The notes beneath the pieces are model-generated. The model was not told where the DNA came from. It did not search any database and worked only from the letters and a program-made list of their open reading frames with translations. Of a stretch of 37,225 bases of DNA, positions 14,737 to 22,866 are shown piece after piece. The stretch covers positions 1-37,225 of the forward strand of contig JAVKEN010000011.1 in NCBI GenBank assembly GCA_040221415.1, given 5' to 3'. Source of the stretch: JAVKEN01 sp040221415. Lineage in GTDB: Bacteria > Pseudomonadota > Alphaproteobacteria > Rickettsiales > JABSSG01. The number at the start of each line of letters is the position of its first letter. Position 1 is the first letter of the stretch. The position numbers and the translations under genes were made by a program.

Positions 14737-15870
14737 TTGAATCAAGATCAAATCAATATTATTAGGTTAATCCGTTCCGAAAACATCGGAGCTAAAACTT
14801 TTTATAACCTAATTAATCATTTCGGCTCATCTCAACAGGCTGTTGACCAGCTCCAAAAAAACAAATCTTTCATTGCTAGTAAAAAATTAAAGCTAGCAAC
14901 TATAGACACAGTAGAAGAAGAAATATCTAAGACTCATAAAATGGGCGGCAGGTTTATATTTCTTGATGAAGAAGCTTATCCAGAAAATTTAAAATATATT
15001 GATGATCCTCCCCCCTTTATTATTGCACTTGGTAATTTAGACCTCCTAAATCCAAATATTATTGCGGTTGTTGGCGCAAGGAATGCTTCTTTTAATAGCA
15101 CCAAATATACAGAAATTATTGTTAATGAAATTACTAAAAATGACTTTGTAACAGTTTCTGGAATGGCAAGAGGAATTGATACAGCAGTGCATAAATCTTG
15201 CTTGCAAAAAACAATTGCGGTGCTTGCTGGAGGTATAGATTTTGTTTACCCTCCAGAAAATAAAGAATTATACGAACAAATAAAAAATGAAGGATGCATT
15301 ATTGCTGAAAATAAAATAGCAATGCGCCCTTCAACTTACCATTTTCCACAAAGAAATAGGCTTGTTGCTGGACTGGCCAAAGCAACAATTATTGTCGAAG
15401 CTACTATTAAATCTGGCAGTTTGATTACAGCTAGATTTGCAGCTAATTATAATCGCGAAGTTTTTGCTGTTCCAGGATTCCCGATGGATATGAATTTTTC
15501 TGGTAATAATTATTTGATTAAGAACGGAGCTCACCTTCTTGACAACCCAAAAGATATATTTAGCGAAATCCAGTTTAACCAGGTTAAAGCAAAGCCAAAA
15601 AATTTCTCTAAAATTAAAGTCACTGAAAAAATTGAGTTTGAATCCCAAGAAATTAAAAAAGACGTTGGTACTTTGGTAGAAAAAATTATGGAAAAAATTA
15701 GTAGCTCACCAGTGGATATTGATGACATTGGTAGGGAATTACAAATCACCCCAGCGATTTTACAAGGAGCTATTCTCAAATTAGAATTATCCGGTGAACT
15801 CAAAAGAGTTGGGAACAATTCCGTTGCACGCATCAGCTTCAACGAATATGCAGAAAATTTCGAAATTTAA
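14737..15870 (+). CDS. dprA: DNA processing protein DprA
   Basis: Loads RecA onto single-stranded DNA entering by natural transformation and protects that DNA. An N-terminal helix-hairpin/SAM-like region (1-80) precedes the Rossmann-like core with AVVGARNAS, VSGMARGIDTAVH, VLAGGIDFVYPPEN, FPQRNRLVAGLA and SGSLITARFA. A C-terminal winged-helix DML1-like domain (about 310-370, SSSPVDIDDIGRELQ) follows. 377 residues is normal. The start is TTG: GAGGG lies about six bases upstream and no in-frame ATG fits. That ribosome site directly follows the peroxiredoxin terminator. No other competence genes are in the window; dprA also persists in bacteria not known to be competent. Confidence 0.95.
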   Translation: MNQDQINIIRLIRSENIGAKTFYNLINHFGSSQQAVDQLQKNKSFIASKKLKLATIDTVEEEISKTHKMGGRFIFLDEEAYPENLKYIDDPPPFIIALGNLDLLNPNIIAVVGARNASFNSTKYTEIIVNEITKNDFVTVSGMARGIDTAVHKSCLQKTIAVLAGGIDFVYPPENKELYEQIKNEGCIIAENKIAMRPSTYHFPQRNRLVAGLAKATIIVEATIKSGSLITARFAANYNREVFAVPGFPMDMNFSGNNYLIKNGAHLLDNPKDIFSEIQFNQVKAKPKNFSKIKVTEKIEFESQEIKKDVGTLVEKIMEKISSSPVDIDDIGRELQITPAILQGAILKLELSGELKRVGNNSVARISFNEYAENFEI

Positions 15871-15873
15871 TTA

Positions 15874-16971
15874 CTAGCGGATATTTTTCCAAGTGATAAA
15901 TGAAGTTGTAGTGTAATTCCATATTGAGCCCACAACGATTCCAACGAATCCAGATAGCAGCCAATTCATACCTTTTTCAAACAAGAAAGTTGCAATTATA
16001 ATATTAAATAACGCTCCTAAACTACAAGCTATGCAAAATGAAACAAGTCCGTATAGGGCCTTCACTCCTACAAGCTTCATGTCACGATATGTAAAAATAT
16101 TATTAATATAAAAATTACTCACCATTGCAGAAATTGTAGCAATTGTTTGAGATGCAAGAAAATCTACATTGAGCAGCTTATTTAGCACACCTAGAATAGA
16201 CATATGAACCAAAACACCACTTAAACCAACAAGTAAAAACAACACAAACCTTACCGACAAGTGCTTGCCAAATATCTTATCAAACAACAAAACTAGAAAC
16301 TCTAAAATCACTAACGAATCCAGCTTACTTTCGCCATGATTTCTTTCTCTGAAATCACACGGAATTTCTGAATATTTAACATCAACTTTTTTAGATTTTG
16401 CCGAAGCAAAAATATCTAATAATATTTTAAATCCTTTTGCTGATAATTTATCTGAAACTTGCTCTATTAATTCACTCCTGACCATAAAATAGCCACTCAA
16501 CGGGTCGCTAAGATGAACTCCCGTAACAATATTTGAAAGATAATTACCAACATTGCTTAGTTTTTCACGCGCATTACTTAACCCAGAAAGCTTGGCTCCT
16601 TTTAAGAATCTACTAGCAACTACAATGTCACGATTTGTTTTCTCAAGAGTTTCTAGCATATCTTTAAGTAACTTAGGATCATGCTGCAAATCAGCATCTA
16701 TCACTGCTAGATATTTGGATGAACAGGAATCAAAACCATCAATACATGCAGAAGAAAGACCCCTTTTGCGTGGCCTGCGAATCAAGCGAATATTCGAATG
16801 GTTGTCTATTAGAGAGGTTATTTTTTCGACCGTGCTATCTGAAGAATTATCATCAACAAAAACAATCTCATAATTCTTCTTATTCAAAACTTTTGAAATA
16901 ATAGAGAAGAGGGGTTTAATGTTCCCCTCTTCATTTAATGTCGGAATTATGATGCTGAGTGTATATTTCAT
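15874..16971 (-). CDS. Family 2 glycosyltransferase fused to GtrA-like membrane domain
   Basis: Dolichol-phosphate-mannose-synthase-like enzyme that would transfer a sugar to polyprenyl phosphate and present it for periplasmic glycosylation. The GT-A domain (about 1-230) has SIIIPTLNEEGN, FVDDNSSDST and the DADLQHDP metal/donor motif. The GtrA-like domain (about 235-365) has four predicted transmembrane helices, starting RFVLFLLVGLSGVLVHM. I prefer the ATG at 16971 (MKYTLSIIIPT) because family members begin there; the frame extends to a TTG at 16998. It lies on the minus strand with the caspase-like gene 37 bases upstream, between dprA and topA, and converges on dprA with a three-base gap. 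It probably modifies LPS or another surface polymer, but the sugar is unknown. Confidence 0.92.
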   Translation of the reverse strand: MKYTLSIIIPTLNEEGNIKPLFSIISKVLNKKNYEIVFVDDNSSDSTVEKITSLIDNHSNIRLIRRPRKRGLSSACIDGFDSCSSKYLAVIDADLQHDPKLLKDMLETLEKTNRDIVVASRFLKGAKLSGLSNAREKLSNVGNYLSNIVTGVHLSDPLSGYFMVRSELIEQVSDKLSAKGFKILLDIFASAKSKKVDVKYSEIPCDFRERNHGESKLDSLVILEFLVLLFDKIFGKHLSVRFVLFLLVGLSGVLVHMSILGVLNKLLNVDFLASQTIATISAMVSNFYINNIFTYRDMKLVGVKALYGLVSFCIACSLGALFNIIIATFLFEKGMNWLLSGFVGIVVGSIWNYTTTSFITWKNIR

Positions 16972-17008
16972 GCAAAGCATTATACACTCTATGAACAAAT
17001 ACTAAAGC

Positions 17009-18070
17009 TTAAAATTCATCATGAATGGGATATTCTCCAGACATTTGCTTGTTATACAAGTAGGAAAGTTCTACAAACTCCATTTCATCAGTGCGAGTAA
17101 AGTGATTTCCTTCACATTCAATGATACCTAATTTTTCCATAAAACTAACAGCAGCACTGAAATCCATGTTCATAGAAGATAAATGCTCTGAAATTGTTTG
17201 ATCATCATCATCATCATCTTCTTCTTCATCTTCTTCATATGCTTTCTCACCTAACCTAATATTAGAACACATATATCCAAAGTGTTTCTTCATAAGATTA
17301 AGTAAAGTCTCTTCGTTTTTATGAATGTTATTAGACAATCTGCCTGCCTCATTTAGAAACCAAACTTGCTCTGACGTGAGTACCGGCTTTAAAGAATTAA
17401 CATCCTCGATATGTAAAAACTTATTACAACTTTGTAAAAGAGAGTTATCTGTTAATGAGCTACAAAAAACAGGATCTTGGTTGTAACCAGACGCTTTATC
17501 AGATTCAAATTTATTACCATTATTCCAAACTATAGCACCTGTATTTGACACAGCATTATGTAAGTACTTACTAACGATAGTATCAAAACTAAACTTCTGC
17601 GATCCATAATTATCAATCATTAATTCGTTATTAGTAGAGATCGATATTTTTCCAGCAGACGATGTAGTAAAAATGTTATTAAAATATTGCGCAGAATCAA
17701 AATCCCCCTCGAACAAGCCACCTGAATGACAAGTCCCTGAGTATAAATCCATTTTGTGACCAACTTCAGAATATACCGCATTGAAAATTTCATCTCCAAA
17801 AGATAAACCATCTTTTGATTCATTTATTTGAATAAGATAACCCTCTTCATCATATAGACCATGAGAAACCACATACAACATAGTTTTTCCAAAAGACTTA
17901 TTTTCTAGAGATGAAAACATATCATCATTTGTAAAACCTAATTTCTCATTTCCTATGGTTATAAGCTCATGATCAAAACGACTTAAAAACTCTTTAGCTT
18001 TCTTGCCACCATCTATTCCAGCACCAATGAGCAAAATAACTTGATCGTATTCACTAGGTAATTTAGACAT
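17009..18070 (-). CDS. Caspase-like (clan CD) cysteine peptidase, copy 2
   Basis: 353 residues starting MSKLPSEYDQVILLIGAG, with strong GGAGG upstream of the ATG. The peptidase core shows the dyad clearly: H70 in MLYVVSHGLYDEEGYL and C114 in MDLYSGTCHSGGLF, 44 residues apart, as in caspases, metacaspases and legumains. It is followed by FTTSSAGKISIST, resembling the strand that shapes the S1 pocket, and later NQDPVFCSSL. The C-terminal part (about 230-353) has an acidic run of Glu and Asp (roughly 288-302) and a possible small winged-helix-like region (AAVSFMEKLGIIECEGNHFTRTD). There is no signal peptide. It probably forms a transcript with the downstream glycosyltransferase. Substrate and role are unknown: self-processing, cell death or host manipulation are all possible. 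Confidence 0.75.
   Translation of the reverse strand: MSKLPSEYDQVILLIGAGIDGGKKAKEFLSRFDHELITIGNEKLGFTNDDMFSSLENKSFGKTMLYVVSHGLYDEEGYLIQINESKDGLSFGDEIFNAVYSEVGHKMDLYSGTCHSGGLFEGDFDSAQYFNNIFTTSSAGKISISTNNELMIDNYGSQKFSFDTIVSKYLHNAVSNTGAIVWNNGNKFESDKASGYNQDPVFCSSLTDNSLLQSCNKFLHIEDVNSLKPVLTSEQVWFLNEAGRLSNNIHKNEETLLNLMKKHFGYMCSNIRLGEKAYEEDEEEDDDDDDQTISEHLSSMNMDFSAAVSFMEKLGIIECEGNHFTRTDEMEFVELSYLYNKQMSGEYPIHDEF
17201..17238 (-). repeat. Trinucleotide tract coding the acidic run
   Basis: Six ATC units (GAT on the coding strand, 17201-17218) followed by CTT/CAT units encode the Asp6 and Glu-rich run of the caspase-like protein. Slippage by whole units would change tail length without a frameshift. 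Confidence 0.85.
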
Positions 18071-18166
18071 TATTTCCTCCTCAATATTCTATGCACTCAT
18101 GGTATCACAATTACTAACAAATGTCAACTATTAGTTAACTAATATTTACTAAGTTCCAACATTTAA

Positions 18167-18181
18167 TTAACTGTTTTTTAA
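18167..18181. promoter_or_regulatory. CtrA-type box between caspase-like gene and topA
   Basis: TTAA-CTGTTTT-TTAA, an exact TTAA-N7-TTAA. A near match, TTAA-N7-TTAC, lies at 18135-18149. The pair occupies the divergent intergenic region (18071-18301), 97 bases from the caspase-like start and 121 from topA. It could serve either gene or be chance in AT-rich DNA. Confidence 0.35.
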
Positions 18182-18301
18182 GGTTTCCAATTGATAATTA
18201 TGTAAAAGAAGGAATGTTCCTCAAGAAGAAAAATTAACAATTAATATTGATAATCACAAAATTGCCAGTTATTTTGAACTCGCAATAAAGGAAAACTGCT
18301 C

Positions 18302-20773
18302 ATGAGATTAGTAATCGTCGAATCCCCAACAAAAGCTAAAACGATTAATAAGTATCTAGGTAAAGATTATAAGGTGATATCTTCTTATGGTCATATTAGA
18401 GACTTACCCTCTAAGGATGGATCAGTTTTGCCTGATGAAGATTTTAAAATGATTTATCAAATCAATCCTAAATCTACAAAGAATGCTAAAGCCATCGTTG
18501 ATGATTCTAAAAAAGTTGACGAAATAATATTAGCAAGTGACCCTGACCGTGAAGGAGAAGCTATTGCATGGCATATCGTTGAAATGCTAAAAAGCAAAAA
18601 AGCTTTGAAAAAAGATATCAAAGTTAAGCGTATAGTTTTCCACGAGATAACCCAAAACTCAGTAAGAGCAGCTCTCGAGCATCCAAGAGAAATTGATATG
18701 CATTTAGTAGATGCTCAACAGGCTAGAAGAGCATTGGACTATCTTGTTGGATTTAATCTTTCTCCCGTATTGTGGCATAAATTACCAGGAAGCAGATCTG
18801 CTGGTAGAGTTCAATCCGTGGCTCTGCGTCTAATTTGTGAGCGCGAAGATGAAATCGAGAAATTCAAAACAGATGAGTTTTGGACCATTGATGTTGATCT
18901 TTCGACCAAGAAAAAGGAAGATTTTACCGCAAGGTTAACCCATGTTAATGGCAAGAAGTTAGACAAATTATCCTTGAAAGATAAAGAATCTACCAAATCT
19001 ATAATCGACGATTTAAATAAAGGTAAGTACTCAGTTTCCGATGTAGAAAAGAAAACACAGAAACGTAATCCTTCCCCTCCTTTCATTACATCAACACTGC
19101 AGCAAGAAGCGTCTAGGAAATTAGGCTTTAGCGCAAAGAAAACGATGACACTTGCACAAAGATTGTATGAAGGAATTAAAATAGATGGAGAAACAGTCGG
19201 TCTTATCACTTATATGAGAACTGATGGAACCCAGCTTTCAAAAGACTCAGTGAAAGCAGCTAGAGAATATATCGGCGCAAAATACGGCAAGGAGTATCTA
19301 CCAGAAAGTGAAAAAATTTATAAGACTAAGGCAAAAAATGCCCAAGAAGCGCATGAAGCTATCAGACCCACTCATATTGACTTCGATCCTAAGAAAGTTA
19401 AAAATGAACTGGATAGAGATCAATTCAGGCTTTATGAACTCATTTGGAAAAGAATGGTAGCATGCCAAATGAACCATGCCGTTCTTGATCAGGTGATCGC
19501 AAAGATAAGACATGATTCAGAAAAATATGAACTTAGAGCGAATGGTTCTTCAATTAAATTTGATGGATTTCTTAAATTATATCGTGAAGATCTAGATGAT
19601 GAAAAAGAGGAGGAGAATAGGTTACTTCCTGAATTGCAGAAAAATGATGATCTCTCACTGAAAAAAGTAAATTCAGAACAACATTTCACCCAACCGCCTC
19701 CAAGATATAGCGAGGCAAGCTTGGTGAAAAAACTAGAAGAACTTGGAATTGGCAGACCCTCTACATATGCTTCAATAATTTCAGTTCTGCAAGATAGGGA
19801 TTATGTAAAAGTCGAACAGCGAAGATTCTTCCCTAAAGAGCGCGGAATGGTAGTTACAGCTTTCCTTAAGAGCTTCTTTGAGCAATATGTTGAATATGAT
19901 TTCACTGCAGAATTAGAAGAAGAATTAGATGATATTTCCGCAGGAAAAATTGCTTGGAAAAAAATGCTAACAAAATTCTGGAAAGATTTTAAATCTACCA
20001 TTGATAAAATGAGTGACAAAAATATTCCTGAAGTTTTAGAACAAATAGAACCACTTCTTGAATTCCACATTTTTCACCAAAAAGAAGATGTAAAAGAGCC
20101 TAGAAAATGCCCTGCATGTAAAAATGGTAAGCTAGGTTTAAAAATGGGCAAATTTGGTCCATTTGTAGCATGTTCAAATTACCCCGATTGCCATTACACA
20201 AGAGAGCTTGAAGGCGAAACTGAGACTGCTAAAGAAGACCTGTCTTCAAACGAAAAGAAAATATGCGTTGATAAAGATACTGGTAAAGATATTTACATTA
20301 AACATGGGCCATATGGCTATTATTTACAGATTGGAAAAGACGAAGACAAAGAACATAAGAGATCTCCAATCCCCAAAGATGTTAAGCTAGATGATATAGA
20401 TGAAAAACTGGCACTTAAACTTACTAGCTTACCAAGAAAGCTTGGCGATCACCCAAAAACTGGTAAGGAGGTGGTGGCAAATATTGGTAGATATGGACCT
20501 TATGTTCTGCATGATAAGAAGTTTACATCTATTAAAAGCGATAGCCCAGATAGAGTTTACAACATCAGCCTTGAAGAGGCTGTGAAACTTATAACTGAAA
20601 ATGGCAATAAAGTCCTTGGTGAACTCAAAGGAAAAGATATCGAGCTTGCAAAAGGTAGATATGGTAAGTACATTAAATATGACAAGGGTAATTATCGTAT
20701 TCCAAAAGATATTGATCCCGAAAAAATCACTCTGGATGAAGCTAAAAAAATTATTGAAGAGAGTAAGAAGTAA
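18302..20773 (+). CDS. topA: DNA topoisomerase I
   Basis: Type IA topoisomerase that relaxes negative supercoils. The N-terminal Toprim domain begins LVIVESPTKAKTINKYLG and has the acidic DPDREGEAIAWH triad. The catalytic tyrosine is Y304 in LITYMRTDGTQLS. The DNA-gate segment PPRYSEASLVKKLEELGIGRPSTYA is conserved. One C4 zinc finger (CPACKNGKLG ... CSNYPDC) is near 600-625, followed by two or three topoisomerase C-terminal repeats (RYGPYVLHDKKF, RYGKYIKYDKG). 823 residues is slightly shorter than E. coli, which has more zinc fingers; this matches alphaproteobacterial enzymes. The ATG has AAGGA about ten bases upstream. dprA, its usual neighbour in many genomes, lies on the same strand 2.4 kb upstream. 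Confidence 0.97.
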   Translation: MRLVIVESPTKAKTINKYLGKDYKVISSYGHIRDLPSKDGSVLPDEDFKMIYQINPKSTKNAKAIVDDSKKVDEIILASDPDREGEAIAWHIVEMLKSKKALKKDIKVKRIVFHEITQNSVRAALEHPREIDMHLVDAQQARRALDYLVGFNLSPVLWHKLPGSRSAGRVQSVALRLICEREDEIEKFKTDEFWTIDVDLSTKKKEDFTARLTHVNGKKLDKLSLKDKESTKSIIDDLNKGKYSVSDVEKKTQKRNPSPPFITSTLQQEASRKLGFSAKKTMTLAQRLYEGIKIDGETVGLITYMRTDGTQLSKDSVKAAREYIGAKYGKEYLPESEKIYKTKAKNAQEAHEAIRPTHIDFDPKKVKNELDRDQFRLYELIWKRMVACQMNHAVLDQVIAKIRHDSEKYELRANGSSIKFDGFLKLYREDLDDEKEEENRLLPELQKNDDLSLKKVNSEQHFTQPPPRYSEASLVKKLEELGIGRPSTYASIISVLQDRDYVKVEQRRFFPKERGMVVTAFLKSFFEQYVEYDFTAELEEELDDISAGKIAWKKMLTKFWKDFKSTIDKMSDKNIPEVLEQIEPLLEFHIFHQKEDVKEPRKCPACKNGKLGLKMGKFGPFVACSNYPDCHYTRELEGETETAKEDLSSNEKKICVDKDTGKDIYIKHGPYGYYLQIGKDEDKEHKRSPIPKDVKLDDIDEKLALKLTSLPRKLGDHPKTGKEVVANIGRYGPYVLHDKKFTSIKSDSPDRVYNISLEEAVKLITENGNKVLGELKGKDIELAKGRYGKYIKYDKGNYRIPKDIDPEKITLDEAKKIIEESKK

Positions 20774-20787
20774 TTTTGCTGATTCTG

Positions 20788-20802
20788 TTAACTTTTTATT
20801 AA
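20788..20802 (+). promoter_or_regulatory. CtrA-type box upstream of the RDD gene
   Basis: TTAA-CTTTTTA-TTAA followed by CC, an exact TTAA-N7-TTAA 45 bases before the RDD gene start, in a 73-base gap after topA. Binding is inferred. Confidence 0.4.
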
Positions 20803-20846
20803 CCAGGATGTGGCAATATCTTGTCGATAAATAATGGTTAAACACA

Positions 20847-21467
20847 ATGTCAAAAAACAAAAAAGCATCAAGCGTTAGATACGCTCATATTTTCCCAAGA
20901 TTTAGTAGCTATTTTATTGATCAAATCTTGATCGGAGTAATTATAGGCCTGTTCGCTGGGGCTTTTAGTTTTCTCTCTGGCAGAGATAGTGTGTTTGAGG
21001 AAAATTTTTACGCTTATTTCGTAATATCATTATTATATTACTCGTTATTTATCTCAGGAAGATGGCAAGCAACCCCTGGAATGAGGATGATTGGACTTTA
21101 TGTAGCAAATGAAAAGAAAGAAAAGCTTGATATTTTAACTGCAATTATTCGCTATGTTTTATATGTAGCTAATGTGTTGATAGCAACATTCATTTCTTTA
21201 TTCGTGGCAAAAGTTTCAATGGCCATTACGATGTGTGACAACAATATATCTTTGGTTACTGAAGTGTTTGGTAAAAATGGTAAATTAGCAGGAACAATGG
21301 TTGATATGACAAATCAAATTGACCCTAGAACTATTTCAATTATTTTAGGGATTTCAATTGTAGTAAAGCTTCTTTTAATAGCTACACCAATGTTCTATAC
21401 AAAACATAGACAGACATTGTACGATATTTTCACAAAATCTGTAGTAATTAAAGGTGAGAGACTTTAA
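20847..21467 (+). CDS. RDD family inner-membrane protein
   Basis: 206 residues with about four transmembrane helices. The first helix carries the family's Arg/Asp pattern, FPRFSSYFIDQILIGV. The second pair includes SGRWQATPGMRMIGLYV, and the last helix is followed by KHRQTLYDIFTKSVVI, the C-terminal conserved Asp segment. RDD proteins are poorly characterised; some have been linked to ion transport. It follows topA by 73 bases on the same strand but has its own candidate regulatory box. Its stop shares TTAA with that of the convergent glutathione reductase gene. Confidence 0.88.
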   Translation: MSKNKKASSVRYAHIFPRFSSYFIDQILIGVIIGLFAGAFSFLSGRDSVFEENFYAYFVISLLYYSLFISGRWQATPGMRMIGLYVANEKKEKLDILTAIIRYVLYVANVLIATFISLFVAKVSMAITMCDNNISLVTEVFGKNGKLAGTMVDMTNQIDPRTISIILGISIVVKLLLIATPMFYTKHRQTLYDIFTKSVVIKGERL

Positions 21468-22807
21468 TTAGATCTAGTTTTAGTCCTCATAGTCACGAAC
21501 TCTTCTGCAGCTGTAGGGTGGATTGCAACTGTACTATCAAAGTCTTTCTTTGTAGCGCCACATTTCAATGCAACTGCAAATCCTTGTATTATTTCTCCTG
21601 ATTCGTCTCCAACCATTTGGATACCGATAATCTTGTCTGTCTTTGAGTTAACAATAAGCTTCATAAAGGTGCGCTGTGTATTACCACTAATATTATTTTT
21701 CAGAGGCCTAAAATCACTAACATAGATATCTACTTTTATCTTTTGCTGAGCACACTCCTCTTCTGTCAATCCTACATATCCAAGATTAGGTTGACTAAAC
21801 ACAACTGAAGGAATATTTCTATGATCTATTTTTCTTTTGTTTTTACCAAATTCACTATCGGCAAAAGCTCTACCTTCATTAATAGCAACTGGTGTTAAAT
21901 TTACTCTATTTGTCACATCACCGACTGCAAATATATTCTTCACATTAGTCCGCGAGTACTCGTCGACAATAATTTCTTTTTTACTTCCTATTTCGACACC
22001 AATTTTTTCTAAATTCAGATTATCACTGTTTGGAACCCTACCTGCAGCAATAAAAACAAGATCTGTTTTTACTATTTCCTTACCTGCATCGATTTCGAAA
22101 CCTTTATTCAATTTCTTTATTGAATTCACTTCAGTATTAAATCTAAACTTGATTCCCCGTTTCTTCATCTCTTGCTGAAGAAAAGCAACTGTCTCGTTAT
22201 CAAAGTTTTTTAACAGACTTTCGCTTCTAACTAACATCTCAACATTACATCCTAGAGACTTAAATATTCCTGCAAACTCAATGGCAATATACCCCCCTCC
22301 TACTACCGTAATATTTTTGGGCAGATCTTTTAGGAAAAAAGCTTCATCCGAAAAAACAGCATGCTCTATACCATCAATAGAAGGTCTATTAGTCGAGCCA
22401 CCAGTAGCAATAAGAATTTTTTTAGCCTTATATTTTTTACCGTTCACTTGAACAGTGCTTGAATCTATTAGACTTCCATCTCCAAAAATAAATTCTACTT
22501 TAGAGTTGTTTAGAAGTTTTTCGTAAATACCATTCAACCTGTCGATTTCTTTGTTTTTGTTCTTTATTAATGTATTCCAGTCAAAATTCTTGACGTCTAA
22601 ATTCCAGCCATAATTTTTGGAGTCATAAAAATACTCAGCAAACTCAGATGCATAGTAAAACAACTTCTTTGGCACACAGCCAAGATTGACACATGTTCCT
22701 CCAAGCTTATCATTTTCTATAAGCATTACTTTGGCGCCATGATTAGCAGATGTTCTAGCAGCCGCTATCCCACCTGAGCCCCCACCTATAACTATCAAAT
22801 CATACAT
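21464..22807 (-). CDS. gor: Glutathione reductase (class I flavoprotein disulfide reductase)
   Basis: Uses NADPH and FAD to reduce glutathione disulfide. The FAD-binding start is DLIVIGGGSGGIAAARTSA. The redox-active pair lies in GGTCVNLGCVPKKLFYYASE, with the PKKL context of glutathione reductase rather than lipoamide dehydrogenase. The nucleotide domain VVGGGYIAIEFAGIF is followed by VRSESLLKNFD, whose arginine fits NADPH use. The catalytic His-Glu pair is in AIHPTAAEEFVTMR at the C-terminus. 447 residues is normal. It is single, with the sensor kinase diverging from it 59 bases away. Confidence 0.94.
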   Translation of the reverse strand: MYDLIVIGGGSGGIAAARTSANHGAKVMLIENDKLGGTCVNLGCVPKKLFYYASEFAEYFYDSKNYGWNLDVKNFDWNTLIKNKNKEIDRLNGIYEKLLNNSKVEFIFGDGSLIDSSTVQVNGKKYKAKKILIATGGSTNRPSIDGIEHAVFSDEAFFLKDLPKNITVVGGGYIAIEFAGIFKSLGCNVEMLVRSESLLKNFDNETVAFLQQEMKKRGIKFRFNTEVNSIKKLNKGFEIDAGKEIVKTDLVFIAAGRVPNSDNLNLEKIGVEIGSKKEIIVDEYSRTNVKNIFAVGDVTNRVNLTPVAINEGRAFADSEFGKNKRKIDHRNIPSVVFSQPNLGYVGLTEEECAQQKIKVDIYVSDFRPLKNNISGNTQRTFMKLIVNSKTDKIIGIQMVGDESGEIIQGFAVALKCGATKKDFDSTVAIHPTAAEEFVTMRTKTRSN

Positions 22808-22866
22808 TTTCTTGCTCTGTCCACTTTTATAATGTTACACTCAAGTAATAGTAATGGTTTTTAGCA

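Noticed and set aside
20429..20860. 143-residue minus-strand open frame opposite the topA end
   Set aside because: It lies antisense to conserved TopA C-terminal repeats and has no supporting start signal or known family.
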